From positions 1-63,527 of the forward strand of contig CAJUEU010000007.1 in the NCBI GenBank assembly GCA_910585735.1: 63,527 bases of DNA. The letters run 5' to 3'. The notes below the pieces were generated by a model. It was given only the letters and a program-made list of their open reading frames with translations, searched no databases and had not been told where the DNA came from. This document shows positions 1 to 8,733 of this stretch, piece after piece (the first letter of the stretch is position 1; the number at the start of each line of letters is the position of its first letter). The translations under genes were made by a program, and so were the position numbers. The DNA is from an uncultured Oscillospiraceae bacterium (GTDB lineage Bacteria > Bacillota > Clostridia > Oscillospirales > Oscillospiraceae).

Positions 1-689
1 TGACCACGTTGATCTCGCTGAGGCGGTCGATCTCGTCCCCGAAGAACTCCACCCGAATGGCCGTGTCCCGCCAGTAGGCCGGCCAGACCTCCACGGTATC
101 CCCCCGAACCCGGAACATGTTCCGTTCCCAGGCAATGTCGTTACGCTCATAGCGGTCCTCCACCAGCCGGCGCATGAGCTCCTCCCGCTTGAGCTCCTCC
201 CCCACCCGAAGGGGGATCATCATGTGGGCATAGTCGTCAGGCTCCCCCAGGCCGTAGATGCAGGACACCGAGGACACCACGATCACGTCCCGCCGCTCAA
301 TGAGGGAGGCTGTGGCGCTGAGCCGGAGGCGGTCGATCTCATCGTTCACCGAGGAATCCTTCTCAATGAAGGTATCGGTATGGGGGATGTACGCCTCGGG
401 CTGGTAGTAGTCATAGTAGGAGACAAAATACTCCACCGCGTTGTTGGGGAAAAACTCCTTGAACTCGGCACAGAGCTGGGCGGCCAGGGTCTTGTTATGG
501 GCCAGCACCAGGGTAGGCCGCTGGACCTTCTCAATGACCTTGGCCATTGTGAAGGTCTTGCCTGAGCCGGTAACACCCAATAGGGTCTGTTCGGAAAGAC
601 CGTTCTCCACCCCCGCCGCCAGCATCTCTATGGCCTTGGGTTGGTCTCCGCTTGGAATAAAAGGACTTACTACTTTGAACTCCGGCATC
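1..689 (-). CDS. uvrB: UvrABC excinuclease subunit B, 5' part (runs off window)
   Basis: Reverse-strand reading from the ATG at 689 gives the start of UvrB, the helicase-like damage-verification subunit of nucleotide excision repair. The Walker A stretch GVTGSGKTFTMA lies near residue 40, followed by the family signature around YYDYYQPEAYIP and the VVSSVSCIYGLG region. About 229 residues are visible and the rest lies beyond base 1. An AAGGAAGG ribosome-binding site sits 7 bases before the start. The N-terminus matches the family's usual start, so the 5' end looks intact. Confidence 0.95.
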
Positions 690-860
690 GGCACACCTTC
701 CTTCAAACATTCTCATTGTTCTATTCCGGCAGGAACCATACCGGCAAACAAAACACTCGCTTGTATGGGCGCAGTCCCCGGGGCTATTTAGGAGAATTAT
801 ATCAAAACATTTGTTCTATTGCAAGAGGAATCAAACAAATTTTCTATTTTTCTCCGTCTC

Positions 861-1535
861 TCAGAATTGGAAGCCGCTCGCCCGCAGAGAAACCATATCA
901 TCGTCAGAAAATACCACGTGGTCGACAAGCTCCACATTCACCGCTTCCAAAACTTTGGCCAAACGCTGAGTGGTAAATTTATCCTCATCTGAGGGCAGAG
1001 CCAAGCCCGAGGGATGGTTATGGGCCAGGACTACCTGGGAGGCGTTGAGAGACAATGCCGCTTCCACCACGCCCCGGGTAGTGATCTCCGCCGCGTTCAC
1101 GTTCCCCTCTCCGATCTTCCGGGTCCCCAGAACCTTCCCCTTGCCGTCCAGGCAAAGAAGGAAGATCCGCTCATTCCGGGCCCCGTAAAAATAGTCCTTG
1201 AGATATTCATAAATGTCCCCAGTGCCACGGACGATCTCATCCATTCTGCTCCGGGAGGAAAGGTAACGGCCCCCAGTCTCCTTGACGGCCTTGAGCAGCA
1301 CAACGGCGTGCTCTCCTACGCCGGGCACCTTCATCAACTCCTCAGGAAGGGCGTCCATCACGCCGGCCAGGGAACCGAATCGGTCCATGAGCCCATGCGC
1401 CACCGGGTTGGTGTCTCCCCGGGGATTGGCATAAAAGAGCAGCAGCTCCAGCAGCTTGTGGTCAGGGAAGGAATCCGGCCTGGCAAGGAACTCCCCCTTG
1501 AAGCGCTTTCTGTGTCCATCGTGAATGGATGACAT
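861..1535 (-). CDS. radC: RadC/JAB-domain protein
   Basis: A 224-residue RadC-family protein. Residues 1-80 form the helix-hairpin-helix-like N-terminal part (KVPGVGEHAVVLL). The C-terminal half is a JAB/MPN+ metalloprotease-like domain with the metal-binding HNHPSG motif (about residues 172-177) and a downstream acidic residue (SDEDK). The family's cellular role is unsettled despite the old DNA-repair name. It lies just upstream of uvrB on the same strand, about 170 bases apart, but no shared transcript can be proved. Length is normal for the family. Confidence 0.9.
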   Translation of the reverse strand: MSSIHDGHRKRFKGEFLARPDSFPDHKLLELLLFYANPRGDTNPVAHGLMDRFGSLAGVMDALPEELMKVPGVGEHAVVLLKAVKETGGRYLSSRSRMDEIVRGTGDIYEYLKDYFYGARNERIFLLCLDGKGKVLGTRKIGEGNVNAAEITTRGVVEAALSLNASQVVLAHNHPSGLALPSDEDKFTTQRLAKVLEAVNVELVDHVVFSDDDMVSLRASGFQF

Positions 1536-1699
1536 ACCGTTCCCTTCTCTCTTTCTCGAAAAGTAGTCGAAATATTATACCACTTTTTCCCCTTTCTTTC
1601 AAGGGAAAATACCCTAAGAAGCTTTCAAGGATGCATTCTGTTCACCCTTTTTTCTCTTTTTGCGTAGAATGTCCTGAAGCGGGTGGAGGAGGCGAAGGC

Positions 1700-2116
1700 A
1701 TGGACCGTGAGGAACTGGGAGAGGCCCTGGGCACTCTGAACGATTCTATCTTTTTCATTGTGGTCATCATAGGCTCCATTCTCCTGTCCTGGTTGGCCCT
1801 ACTGTATCAACGTCAGCAGCTCCGGGACCAGATAGAGGGGACCCGGTGCGCTGAAAACGCCCCCATCTTTCCCCTCCGGCTGGGCGCCTCGGCCCTGGTC
1901 ATCGCCGCTCTGCTTTATTTTTTCCGTCTGGGACTCCACCGGCGGGAAGAAGCCTGTCAGGGAGACGATCCTGTGGAAAAGCGGTCCTCCTGGCTCAACA
2001 CCGTGGCCTCGGTTCTGGTCCTGGCAGCCTCCCTGCTTCGGCTGGAGGATCTGCTTTTCGTAGAGTCCAGCCGCCAGCCCGCCCTGCTGGAGACCGATGA
2101 CCAGCCGCCCGTATAG
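1700..2116 (+). CDS. Small membrane protein, unknown function
   Basis: I do not recognise a family. The 138-residue product has a strong hydrophobic segment at about residues 16-36 (FIVVIIGSILLSWLALL), a second at about 55-75, and a possible third at about 100-115, with charged linkers between them. The start ATG was chosen because a GGAGGAGG-type ribosome-binding site lies 8-15 bases upstream; the reading frame is open further upstream without a good site. It faces away from radC and precedes the spore-lysis gene cwlJ by about 60 bases, so the two could share a transcript. Confidence 0.6.
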   Translation: MDREELGEALGTLNDSIFFIVVIIGSILLSWLALLYQRQQLRDQIEGTRCAENAPIFPLRLGASALVIAALLYFFRLGLHRREEACQGDDPVEKRSSWLNTVASVLVLAASLLRLEDLLFVESSRQPALLETDDQPPV

Positions 2117-2178
2117 CAAGGCCTTTGCGGCACTTTGCCTCCAGCGACTGTCCCGGAGGCAAGGAAAGGAGTGAAACA

Positions 2179-2613
2179 ATGGCATATTCCGAACTGGAGC
2201 TTCTGGCCCGTATCATCAAATGCGAGGCGGGAGGTGAAGGAGAAAACGGCATGAAGGCGGTAGCCAGCGTGGTCATGAACCGGGTCCATGTGACCTACGG
2301 GGAATATTCCCGGTACAAGACCGTCCATCAGGTGGTGTTCCAGCCCCGGCAATTCGTCTGTGCCATGGAGACTGTGGGCGGATCGTATAACGCCCAGAAC
2401 ATTTACAACATGTCCTTGGAACAGGTCCACTGGGACATCGCTGAGTGGGCCATGGCCGGCCACCGGCTGACCAACCTGGGTACCGCTCTTTGGTTCTTCA
2501 ATCCATACAGTCCCAACTGTAAACCTAATTTCCCGTCCAAGGTGGGGTCCTTTGTGATCCGTATCGGTGATCACTGCTTCTACAATCCCACCGCCGCCTA
2601 TGCGGATACATAG
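2179..2613 (+). CDS. cwlJ: Cell wall hydrolase, CwlJ/SleB type
   Basis: A 144-residue Hydrolase_2 domain protein with no signal peptide, like CwlJ rather than the exported SleB. The conserved start LLARIIKCEAGGEGENGMKA contains the catalytic glutamate of this family, and the motifs VASVVMNRV and NLGTALWFFNP follow. Members degrade spore cortex peptidoglycan during germination. The ATG at 2179 follows AAGGAAAGGAGTG. The next gene, 54 bases on, encodes a GerQ-like protein, which fits the CwlJ-GerQ partnership known from Bacillus. Confidence 0.85.
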   Translation: MAYSELELLARIIKCEAGGEGENGMKAVASVVMNRVHVTYGEYSRYKTVHQVVFQPRQFVCAMETVGGSYNAQNIYNMSLEQVHWDIAEWAMAGHRLTNLGTALWFFNPYSPNCKPNFPSKVGSFVIRIGDHCFYNPTAAYADT

Positions 2614-2667
2614 CTCCCTGTATCCAGTTTCGTTCATCCACATTTCTTTTTGGAGGCTTTGATCATT

Positions 2668-3111
2668 ATGGCAAGACTTTATCCTGAAGCAATGCAGAAT
2701 ATCGCCCTCAACAACGCCAACACCGCCGCCCAGGAATCCGGCATCAACACACCTACCCCCCCCGACTTCAACACCCCCGCCATGGAGGGGTCTCTCCAGC
2801 AGTTTTTGGCGGACAATTTGGGTGAATACGTGGTGGTGGAGTTCCTCATCGGCACCCAGACCCTGGTCCAGAAGGCCGGCATCCTCTATGCCGTAGGCAC
2901 CAGCGTCATGACCCTTTACCAGGAGCTGAGCCAGACCTTTATCACCTGCGACCTGTTCTCGGTGAAGTTCGTTACCTTCTACCTCCCCGGCCATCGCCCC
3001 TGGCAGGTAAACAATCCCCTGTTTTCTCAAGGGGATATCGGCGCCATTCCTCAGCAGGGCGGCTGTATGGGCGGCAACTGCGGCGGCTTCCAGGCCACCC
3101 TTGGAGGCTGA
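2668..3111 (+). CDS. GerQ-like spore coat protein
   Basis: A 147-residue protein with a central segment (about residues 40-110, containing NLGEYVVVEFLIG and DLFSVKFVTF) resembling the conserved core of GerQ, the coat protein that CwlJ needs for its spore localisation. The C-terminus is rich in Gly and Cys (GGCMGGNCGG). The start ATG is 11 bases after TGGAGG. The position directly after cwlJ supports the assignment; sequence similarity alone is moderate, so the name is an inference. Confidence 0.55.
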   Translation: MARLYPEAMQNIALNNANTAAQESGINTPTPPDFNTPAMEGSLQQFLADNLGEYVVVEFLIGTQTLVQKAGILYAVGTSVMTLYQELSQTFITCDLFSVKFVTFYLPGHRPWQVNNPLFSQGDIGAIPQQGGCMGGNCGGFQATLGG

Positions 3112-3121
3112 GTTATCATGT

Positions 3122-3157
3122 GAAAGAGGGAGCGTCCCGTGGGACGCTCCCTCTTTC
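3122..3157. terminator. Bidirectional terminator
   Basis: A near-perfect 17-bp stem (3122-3138 with 3141-3157) whose base is A-rich on one side and T-rich on the other. It lies between the converging GerQ-like gene and the anti-sigma gene, so it can end both transcripts. Confidence 0.85.
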
Positions 3158-3208
3158 ATCACAGATTGATTTTCAGAGCTCCCGCTTTGCGGCAGGGCCG
3201 TTCCTTTG

Positions 3209-4243
3209 TTATCCCGCCATCTCAAAAACCTGCCCGAAAATGGATACCGAAACGATCTCCGCCGGGTCCACGATCTCCGCCAGGGAGAACGAGTAGTAGC
3301 CTCGCTCTTTATCCTGAATATCGGTTTTGTGCTGTGTGTGGAGACAGTTGAAATCCCTCACCGGCACCGTCTCCCCTGCCGCCGTGATAAGGTAAACCTG
3401 CTCCGGCCAATCCTCCCGTTCATGGAGTGGTTCAAGCGGAATGGGCTCCGTCCCTCCCTCTCCCCCTTCCACTCCCCAGACCAGAGAGATAGGAGATACA
3501 TACAAAGACCGCAGAGTCCCCATCGGCGTCCCGTCTACCGTAATGGAAGCCTCTGCCGTCACATAGATCCCCGGATCTTCATTGGGGAGAGTCACAGCAT
3601 ACTTCCACTTGCCGGAGAGGATCGGCTCCTTCCGCAAATTGTCGCTGTACAGGCCCTCAAAAGCCAGAGACAGCTTGGAACCCAGAAAATTAAAATCATT
3701 GTTGATGCAGTGAATTTTGAACATCAGAGAAATACGGTTGTCCAAAGGGTCCTCATCTTCCAGGCATCTCCAGCCGAAGCCAAAACTGTCCAGACAGGAT
3801 CCGTCAGGGGCAGTGGCCTCAACGTCGTAGTCCAGAACATAATACTCCCCATCCAGCACTGTCCCTTCGGGGGCAGTCAGTTCCATCAGCGCCACAACGG
3901 AATAGCGGTCCGCAACGACCTGCTGCAGATGGAGAGCAGTACCTTCACTGGTCTTTTTCTTATCCACCACCATGGCAGCAGGTGTGAGAAGTCCCTCAGT
4001 CTTCGGTGTTCCGCCAAAGTATCTGAGAAGCCGTTGGTCCAATTTCATTACCACCGTAGCGGCGCAGGCAGTAACCACGATCGCCGCAGCAAGTCCCACC
4101 GCAGCCAGCCGGGGCAGTTTTCTTCCTGTTCCCATATTCGGTTCCTTCCTTTCTTCCTTCAGGAGACCCGCAAGCATGGCGTTCTCCTGTTCCCGCGTAG
4201 GCTTTACCTGGTCTATGACCCGGCTCAGATCCTCATATACCAT
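3209..4243 (-). CDS. DUF4179-type anti-sigma factor
   Basis: A 344-residue single-pass membrane protein. Residues 1-45 are cytoplasmic and would bind the partner sigma factor; a transmembrane helix covers about 47-67 (AVGLAAAIVVTACAATVV). The rest is a large extracytoplasmic DUF4179/DUF5643-like beta-rich region. It overlaps the ECF sigma gene by 11 bases, the normal arrangement for sigma/anti-sigma pairs. The ATG at 4243 is preceded by GGAGG and AAGGAT. It most likely holds the sigma factor inactive until an envelope signal arrives. Confidence 0.75.
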   Translation of the reverse strand: MVYEDLSRVIDQVKPTREQENAMLAGLLKEERKEPNMGTGRKLPRLAAVGLAAAIVVTACAATVVMKLDQRLLRYFGGTPKTEGLLTPAAMVVDKKKTSEGTALHLQQVVADRYSVVALMELTAPEGTVLDGEYYVLDYDVEATAPDGSCLDSFGFGWRCLEDEDPLDNRISLMFKIHCINNDFNFLGSKLSLAFEGLYSDNLRKEPILSGKWKYAVTLPNEDPGIYVTAEASITVDGTPMGTLRSLYVSPISLVWGVEGGEGGTEPIPLEPLHEREDWPEQVYLITAAGETVPVRDFNCLHTQHKTDIQDKERGYYSFSLAEIVDPAEIVSVSIFGQVFEMAG

Positions 4244-4724
4244 ATCCTTCGGCCTCCAGTCTTTGTTTGAGTTTTCCTCTGGCCCGAAAGAGCCAGGTAC
4301 GGAGCGTGGCGGGTTTGGTCCCCATCAGCTCCGCAGTCTCCTCCGTGGTATACCCCTGATAATAGTAGAGATAGAGGGCCGTACGCTCCCTCTCCGGCAG
4401 GGCAAGGAGCTCCTGCCAGATCTCTCCGTCTCCGGGCTGTTCCCACGGAAAGGACTCCATCTCCTCCTCTCCCGCCCGCCGGGTGCGCCACCAGTGTTTA
4501 AGCTGGTTTTTGCATTCATTTCGGGCGGTAACAATGAGCCACGCCTTCTCATGTTCTAAATCTTGGAAAGGTTCTCCACGCTCCAGGACCTTTCGGAAGA
4601 CCGTTTGGGCGGCGTCCTCCGCATCGGGAACATTCTTCAGCAGCATCAGGCAGATCTGGTATACCATGCCGACCCGCCGACGGTAGAGGGTGGCCAATTC
4701 CTCTTTCGTATAGACTCCCTTCAC
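4233..4724 (-). CDS. ECF-type RNA polymerase sigma factor
   Basis: A 163-residue sigma-70 family protein with region 2 (AEDAAQTVFRKVLE, about 35-50) and region 4 helix-turn-helix (GYTTEETAELMGTKPATLRT, about 118-137). The start chosen is the GTG at 4724, because a perfect AAAGGAGGTG site lies 5 bases upstream; an upstream ATG at 4772 has none. A TGAAAC element typical of ECF -35 boxes lies upstream at 4780-4785 (minus strand), suggesting autoregulation. It is co-transcribed with the anti-sigma gene. Confidence 0.85.
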   Translation of the reverse strand: MKGVYTKEELATLYRRRVGMVYQICLMLLKNVPDAEDAAQTVFRKVLERGEPFQDLEHEKAWLIVTARNECKNQLKHWWRTRRAGEEEMESFPWEQPGDGEIWQELLALPERERTALYLYYYQGYTTEETAELMGTKPATLRTWLFRARGKLKQRLEAEGYGI

Positions 4725-4801
4725 GGAGTTCACCTCCTTTTGTGTTCTCTGCTTATAACACAATTTTATCACCGGGTTTGTTTCACCGGTACAAAAAATA
4801 T

Positions 4802-4836
4802 GGCGCCGCTGCAGTTTTTCCTTCTGCAGCGGCGCC
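4802..4836. terminator. Bidirectional terminator
   Basis: A 13-bp GC-rich stem (4802-4814 with 4824-4836) and 9-base loop, with a T-rich tail on the plus side and an ATTTTTT-type tail on the minus side. It ends the acyltransferase transcript, which stops at 4843 on the minus strand. Confidence 0.8.
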
Positions 4837-4842
4837 GTTTTC

Positions 4843-5913
4843 TTATTCTCCCAATACCAGCAGCTTCACCACCGGGATGCGCCTCAATATCTCATACAAA
4901 ATCAGGGTCCCGGCCCCGCCCAGCAGGGCGGAAAGCAGGTAGACCGCCGGGGCGGGAAGTCCGCTCCCATTCAGCCAGACAGCGGCCACCAGCAGGGGCA
5001 AGTAGTGGCATACATAGATCCCCCAGCTTTTGCGCACCAGCCATTTGGAAACGCCGGTCTCCCGGTCAAGCCAAACCTGACCGCAGCCGATAGCCGCCAA
5101 AGTCCCCACCCAGGCGTAGGCGTTGGTGTAAAAGCTCCCCAGAATGGCGTAATCGGTATAATTCTGCCCCCAGTAAAGAGCAGCGAAGCCCACCCCCATG
5201 GCCAGGGCCGCCAGAAGCAGGGGCCAGCAGAGCTTTTTCAGTTCAGCCCGGATCTTTTCCTGGGAAAGCAGGTAGTAGCCCAGCAGGAAGGCCACAAAAT
5301 AGATACCAAAGCGATAAACTGTGATCAGGGGCGCGTTGAGGAGCCGCGCTCCACCCCATACCAGCAGCCCGGCAGCCAGAGTGGCGGCCATCCCAAGACT
5401 ACCGCAAATACTGTAAAGTTTATCTCCTTTATCCACTTTCCGCAGCAGTACCAACAGCAGACAATAGATCCACAGCAGCTGGGCAAACCACAGGGGCCCG
5501 GTGCCCGACAACACGGCAACAAGATAGAGGACAAATCCCCTGATCCCCTGGGGAAGCGCGGCCGAGAGCTGTTCCAGCCCACCGCCGTTTTTCATGTTCA
5601 GATATCCCACCATCCACTGGAACACAAAAAGCCCCAAGGTGGAGGGCACCAACAGCTTTTGGGTCCGTGAGGAAAGAAACTGCCAGTGGCTCCGCTTTTC
5701 CAGGGAGTACCGGGCCGCCATCCCCGCCAGAGCAAAGAGAAGGAGCATAAACCAGGGGTAGACAAAATAAAGAATGGCGTCCTGATACTGGACCTCGTCA
5801 AAACTGCCCACGCCGCCCAATACCCCAGAGGCATTAAAGAGATATAGCACATGATATACAAAGACCAGCACCACTGTTCCAGCCCGGAGATTGTCCATCC
5901 AGAGCCTTCTCAT
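4843..5913 (-). CDS. Acyltransferase family membrane protein
   Basis: A 356-residue polytopic protein with about ten hydrophobic segments and an N-terminus (LWMDNLRAGTVVLVFVYH) typical of the acyltransferase-3 family, in which a conserved His follows the first helix. Such proteins O-acylate cell-surface sugars; the substrate here is unknown. The start overlaps the stop codon of the AbrB-like gene by four bases, so the two form one operon. Confidence 0.75.
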   Translation of the reverse strand: MRRLWMDNLRAGTVVLVFVYHVLYLFNASGVLGGVGSFDEVQYQDAILYFVYPWFMLLLFALAGMAARYSLEKRSHWQFLSSRTQKLLVPSTLGLFVFQWMVGYLNMKNGGGLEQLSAALPQGIRGFVLYLVAVLSGTGPLWFAQLLWIYCLLLVLLRKVDKGDKLYSICGSLGMAATLAAGLLVWGGARLLNAPLITVYRFGIYFVAFLLGYYLLSQEKIRAELKKLCWPLLLAALAMGVGFAALYWGQNYTDYAILGSFYTNAYAWVGTLAAIGCGQVWLDRETGVSKWLVRKSWGIYVCHYLPLLVAAVWLNGSGLPAPAVYLLSALLGGAGTLILYEILRRIPVVKLLVLGE

Positions 5914-6125
5914 TTCAGCCCGCCGTCCGCTCCGAAGATCATGCCCCGGAGCTTGTCAAACTGCTCCTGAGGCGGAATGGCCATCCCTCGCTTCTCATCT
6001 CCCAGGATGAGCAGGGTATCTCCCGGCTTGATGCCAAAGATCTCCCGGGCCTGCTTGGGGATCACGATCTGTCCCTTCTCCCCTACGGTAGCTGTCCATG
6101 CATACTTCCCTTTGGATCCGTTCAT
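5910..6125 (-). CDS. AbrB/MazE-type DNA-binding protein
   Basis: A 71-residue swapped-hairpin AbrB domain protein with the signature VGEKGQIVIPKQAREIFGI. Such proteins act as transition-state regulators or as antitoxins; no toxin gene is adjacent, the next gene being an acyltransferase. The start follows GAGGAGG. The promoter carries an inverted repeat over its -10 box (see 6151-6196), which suggests autorepression. Confidence 0.85.
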   Translation of the reverse strand: MNGSKGKYAWTATVGEKGQIVIPKQAREIFGIKPGDTLLILGDEKRGMAIPPQEQFDKLRGMIFGADGGLK

Positions 6126-6150
6126 GGTTTGTTCCTCCTCGCGCGTTAAG

Positions 6151-6196
6151 TATGATTTGTATAACTAATCATACCACTATTCCTTTTTGGGGTCAA
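6151..6196 (-). promoter_or_regulatory. Promoter and operator of the AbrB-acyltransferase operon
   Basis: On the minus strand TTGACC (6191-6196) is followed by 17 bases and TATGAT (6168-6173). A perfect 7-bp inverted repeat, TATGATT with AATCATA (6151-6157 and 6167-6173), overlaps the -10 box. This is where an autorepressor would be expected to bind. Confidence 0.65.
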
Positions 6197-6259
6197 GAGG
6201 AATTGTCCACATTTTTTCTCTTCCCTCCGCATACCTCTAACAACAAGGGAGGGGATAGG

Positions 6260-7642
6260 ATGACCTTTTTGGAACAGCTTGCGGATATGTTGTGGCGGCC
6301 CTGGCTTCTGGGGCTTTTCCTTCTGGTGGGACTCTGGTGCTCCCTGCGGAGCGGCTTTTTTCAGCTGTTTGGCCTGGGGGCCTGGCTCAAGGGCTCGGCA
6401 GGCAGCCTGTTTGGGCAAAAAAAGAGATCCCAAAAGGGCTCTCTTACCCAACTTCAGGCCCTGGCCACCGCCCTGGCCTCCACCATCGGCACCGGCTCCA
6501 TCGCCGGAGTGGCCACCGCCCTCTTCTTCGGCGGCCCCGGCGCGGTGTTCTGGATGTGGATCTCCGCTTTGTTGGGGCTTATGACCAGCTTTGTGGAAAA
6601 GACCCTGGCGGTCAAATACCGCCGTCCAGCTCCCGGCGGAGGCTGGGAGGGCGGTCCTATGGTTTATTTGGAGCGGCGGCTAAGCTGGAGGCTGGGGGCC
6701 AAGTGGTTTTCCTTTTGGTGCGTCCTGGCCGCTCTCACCGGGGGCGCAATGGTCCAATCCAACTCCATCTCAGCCTCTCTCCACGCCGCCTTTGGCTGGA
6801 GCCGTTTTGCGATCGGGGGCGTCACCGCCCTGGGCGTCGGGATCGTGATCCTGGGCGGCATCGGCCGGGTGGGCAGGGTCAGCGAGAAGCTGGTCCCCGC
6901 CATGGCCCTTCTCTTTCTTTCCACCGGGCTGGCGGTGGTCCTTGCCCACAGGGAAAACGTCCTCCCCGCCCTTCACCAGATCATCACCTGCGCCCTGACG
7001 CCCCACGCCGCTTTGGGCGGGGCTGCTGGCTACGGCTTTGCCTCTTCCCTCCGCTATGGAGTGGCCCGGGGTGTGTTCACCAATGAGGCCGGGGTAGGCT
7101 CCTCGGCCATGGCCCACGCCGCCGCCGACGCTCCCTCTCCCGCCCAGGAAGGGTTCTGGGGCATGTTCGAAGTCTTTTTCGCCACTTTGGTGGTGTGTAC
7201 AATCACCGCTCTGGCTCTGCTCACCTCAGGGGTCTATTCCCCTGCCGCCGCCCTCTCCGCCATCGAAAGCGGCACAGTCACTCCAGAGATGACCGGGGCT
7301 CCTCTGGCGGGAACCGCTTTTGCCACCTGCTTTGGCCAGGGCGGTCATTACATAGTCTCGTTCTGCCTGTTTCTCTTTGCCTTTACCTCCCTGCTGGGGT
7401 GGAGCTACTACGGGGAACGGGGCCTTTCCCACCTCACCGGGGAAAACCGCCTTCGCAAGCCCTTCCGGCTGGTCTTCCTTCTGGCGGTGGTTTTGGGAAG
7501 CGTGGGAGAGATCACCCAGGTCTGGGCTCTCTCAGACATTTGCAACGGCCTTATGGCCCTGCCCAATCTGCTGGCCATCTCCGTCCTGACCCCCGAGGCT
7601 CTTGACGAGCTGAAAAAGGGAATAAAAAACCTCAAGCTTTGA
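6260..7642 (+). CDS. Sodium:alanine/glycine symporter (AGCS family)
   Basis: A 460-residue, roughly ten-helix transporter of the alanine-or-glycine:cation symporter family. Family motifs include ATALASTIGTGSIAGVATAL (about residues 71-90) and GVFTNEAGVGSSAMAHA (about 271-287). It imports small neutral amino acids with sodium. The ATG at 6260 follows AGGGAGGGGAT; the open frame extends further upstream but without a ribosome-binding site. It stands alone, divergent from the AbrB operon. Confidence 0.9.
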   Translation: MTFLEQLADMLWRPWLLGLFLLVGLWCSLRSGFFQLFGLGAWLKGSAGSLFGQKKRSQKGSLTQLQALATALASTIGTGSIAGVATALFFGGPGAVFWMWISALLGLMTSFVEKTLAVKYRRPAPGGGWEGGPMVYLERRLSWRLGAKWFSFWCVLAALTGGAMVQSNSISASLHAAFGWSRFAIGGVTALGVGIVILGGIGRVGRVSEKLVPAMALLFLSTGLAVVLAHRENVLPALHQIITCALTPHAALGGAAGYGFASSLRYGVARGVFTNEAGVGSSAMAHAAADAPSPAQEGFWGMFEVFFATLVVCTITALALLTSGVYSPAAALSAIESGTVTPEMTGAPLAGTAFATCFGQGGHYIVSFCLFLFAFTSLLGWSYYGERGLSHLTGENRLRKPFRLVFLLAVVLGSVGEITQVWALSDICNGLMALPNLLAISVLTPEALDELKKGIKNLKL

Positions 7643-7650
7643 TTCACCGA

Positions 7651-7678
7651 TTGACTTATTTCTAATTTTTGTTATAAT
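7651..7678 (+). promoter_or_regulatory. Sigma-A-type promoter of the flavodoxin/ferredoxin gene
   Basis: TTGACT (7651-7656), a 16-base spacer and TATAAT (7673-7678). The start of transcription should fall near 7685, about 90 bases before the ATG at 7776. The leader contains ACGGGA and TCCCGT (near 7682-7710), which could form a small hairpin. Confidence 0.7.
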
Positions 7679-7775
7679 TGTAACGGGACGTCGAAAAGGG
7701 GACAATCCCGTCGAATTTCAGGACAGGTTTCCCTCTTCACCCCAAAGAAAAATACACATTTTGGAGGAAAGAACC

Positions 7776-8657
7776 ATGAGCAAAGAGATCACTCGCCGCG
7801 GTTTTATAAAGGGCGCCGCCGCCCTGGCCGCCGGAACCGCCCTGGCCGGTCTGGCCGGCTGTACCAAAGCTGGGGAAAAGACCCAGGAGAAGCCTCAGCG
7901 TCACGTGAAGGTAGCCACCTTCTCCCCTACCGAAGGCACCAAGAACGCCGCCGCCATGCTGGCCGCCAAGTTCTCCGATGACCTGGAGTTTGTGGACATC
8001 ACCACCCTGGACTCCCGCACCCAGGAGGTCACCTTCGCCGCCGACGACCTGGCTATCTTCGCCGCCCCCTCTTACGGCGGACAGCTCCCCATGGTCGAGG
8101 GGCTGTTTACCAACCTGAAGGGCAACAACACCCCCTGCGTGGTGGTCTGCGCCTTTGGAAACCGGGCCGCCGAGAACGTCTACGCCCAGCTGGCCAAGAT
8201 CGCCTCCAGCCAGGGCTTTGTGGTCATCGGCGCTATGGGACTTGTCACTCCCCACGTATTCAGCAGCAACGCCAAGGCCGGCCACAGCCGTCCCAATGTG
8301 GAGGACAACCTGAAGATGATCGAGTTTGCCGCCAAAGTGAAAGAAAAGCTGGACGCCGGAAAGATCGAGGCCATTTCCCTGGAGGGCTCTCCCGACGTGG
8401 ACTGGGCCAAGGAGATCTCGGTGGCGCCCAAGCAGTTTACCCCCGAAAATTGTACCCAGTGCGGCGAGTGCGCCAAGAACTGCCCCGTAGGCGCCATTGA
8501 CCCTCAGACCCTGGCGGTCAATGAGGAGATCTGCATCCATTGTCAGCGCTGCTCCTTTGTCTGCCAGTTCAATGGCCGCAGCTATGACACCTCCGCCAAG
8601 CGGGAGTTTATTGAGGGAAAGCTTTCCGTCAAGAAGCCCGTGGAGTATTTCGTCTGA
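7776..8657 (+). CDS. Exported flavodoxin-like protein with two 4Fe-4S clusters
   Basis: A 293-residue EFR1-type protein. The N-terminus has a twin-arginine motif (TRRGFIK, residues 6-12), a hydrophobic stretch, and a lipobox-like LAGC ending near residue 28, so it may be a Tat-exported lipoprotein. Residues about 40-170 are flavodoxin-like. Residues about 225-265 carry two ferredoxin clusters (CTQCGECAKNCPVG and CIHCQRCSFVC). It probably moves electrons at the membrane surface. The start follows GGAGGAAAGAACC. Cofactor-containing cargo fits Tat export; the redox partner is not evident from the neighbours. Confidence 0.8.
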   Translation: MSKEITRRGFIKGAAALAAGTALAGLAGCTKAGEKTQEKPQRHVKVATFSPTEGTKNAAAMLAAKFSDDLEFVDITTLDSRTQEVTFAADDLAIFAAPSYGGQLPMVEGLFTNLKGNNTPCVVVCAFGNRAAENVYAQLAKIASSQGFVVIGAMGLVTPHVFSSNAKAGHSRPNVEDNLKMIEFAAKVKEKLDAGKIEAISLEGSPDVDWAKEISVAPKQFTPENCTQCGECAKNCPVGAIDPQTLAVNEEICIHCQRCSFVCQFNGRSYDTSAKREFIEGKLSVKKPVEYFV

Positions 8658-8684
8658 GCCTCTCAAATTTTATTTTTCCGAAAA

Positions 8685-8722
8685 AGAACAACAGAGCGGC
8701 CGCTTGGCCGCTCTGTTGTTCT
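8685..8722. terminator. Bidirectional terminator
   Basis: A perfect 17-bp stem (8685-8701 with 8706-8722) around a GCTT loop. It lies between the converging flavodoxin/ferredoxin gene and nagA. Confidence 0.85.
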
Positions 8723-8733
8723 GTAAGGAGAGA

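Noticed and set aside
1957..3225. 422-codon minus-strand frame opposite cwlJ and the GerQ-like gene
   Set aside because: Lies antisense to two recognised genes and has low-complexity composition.
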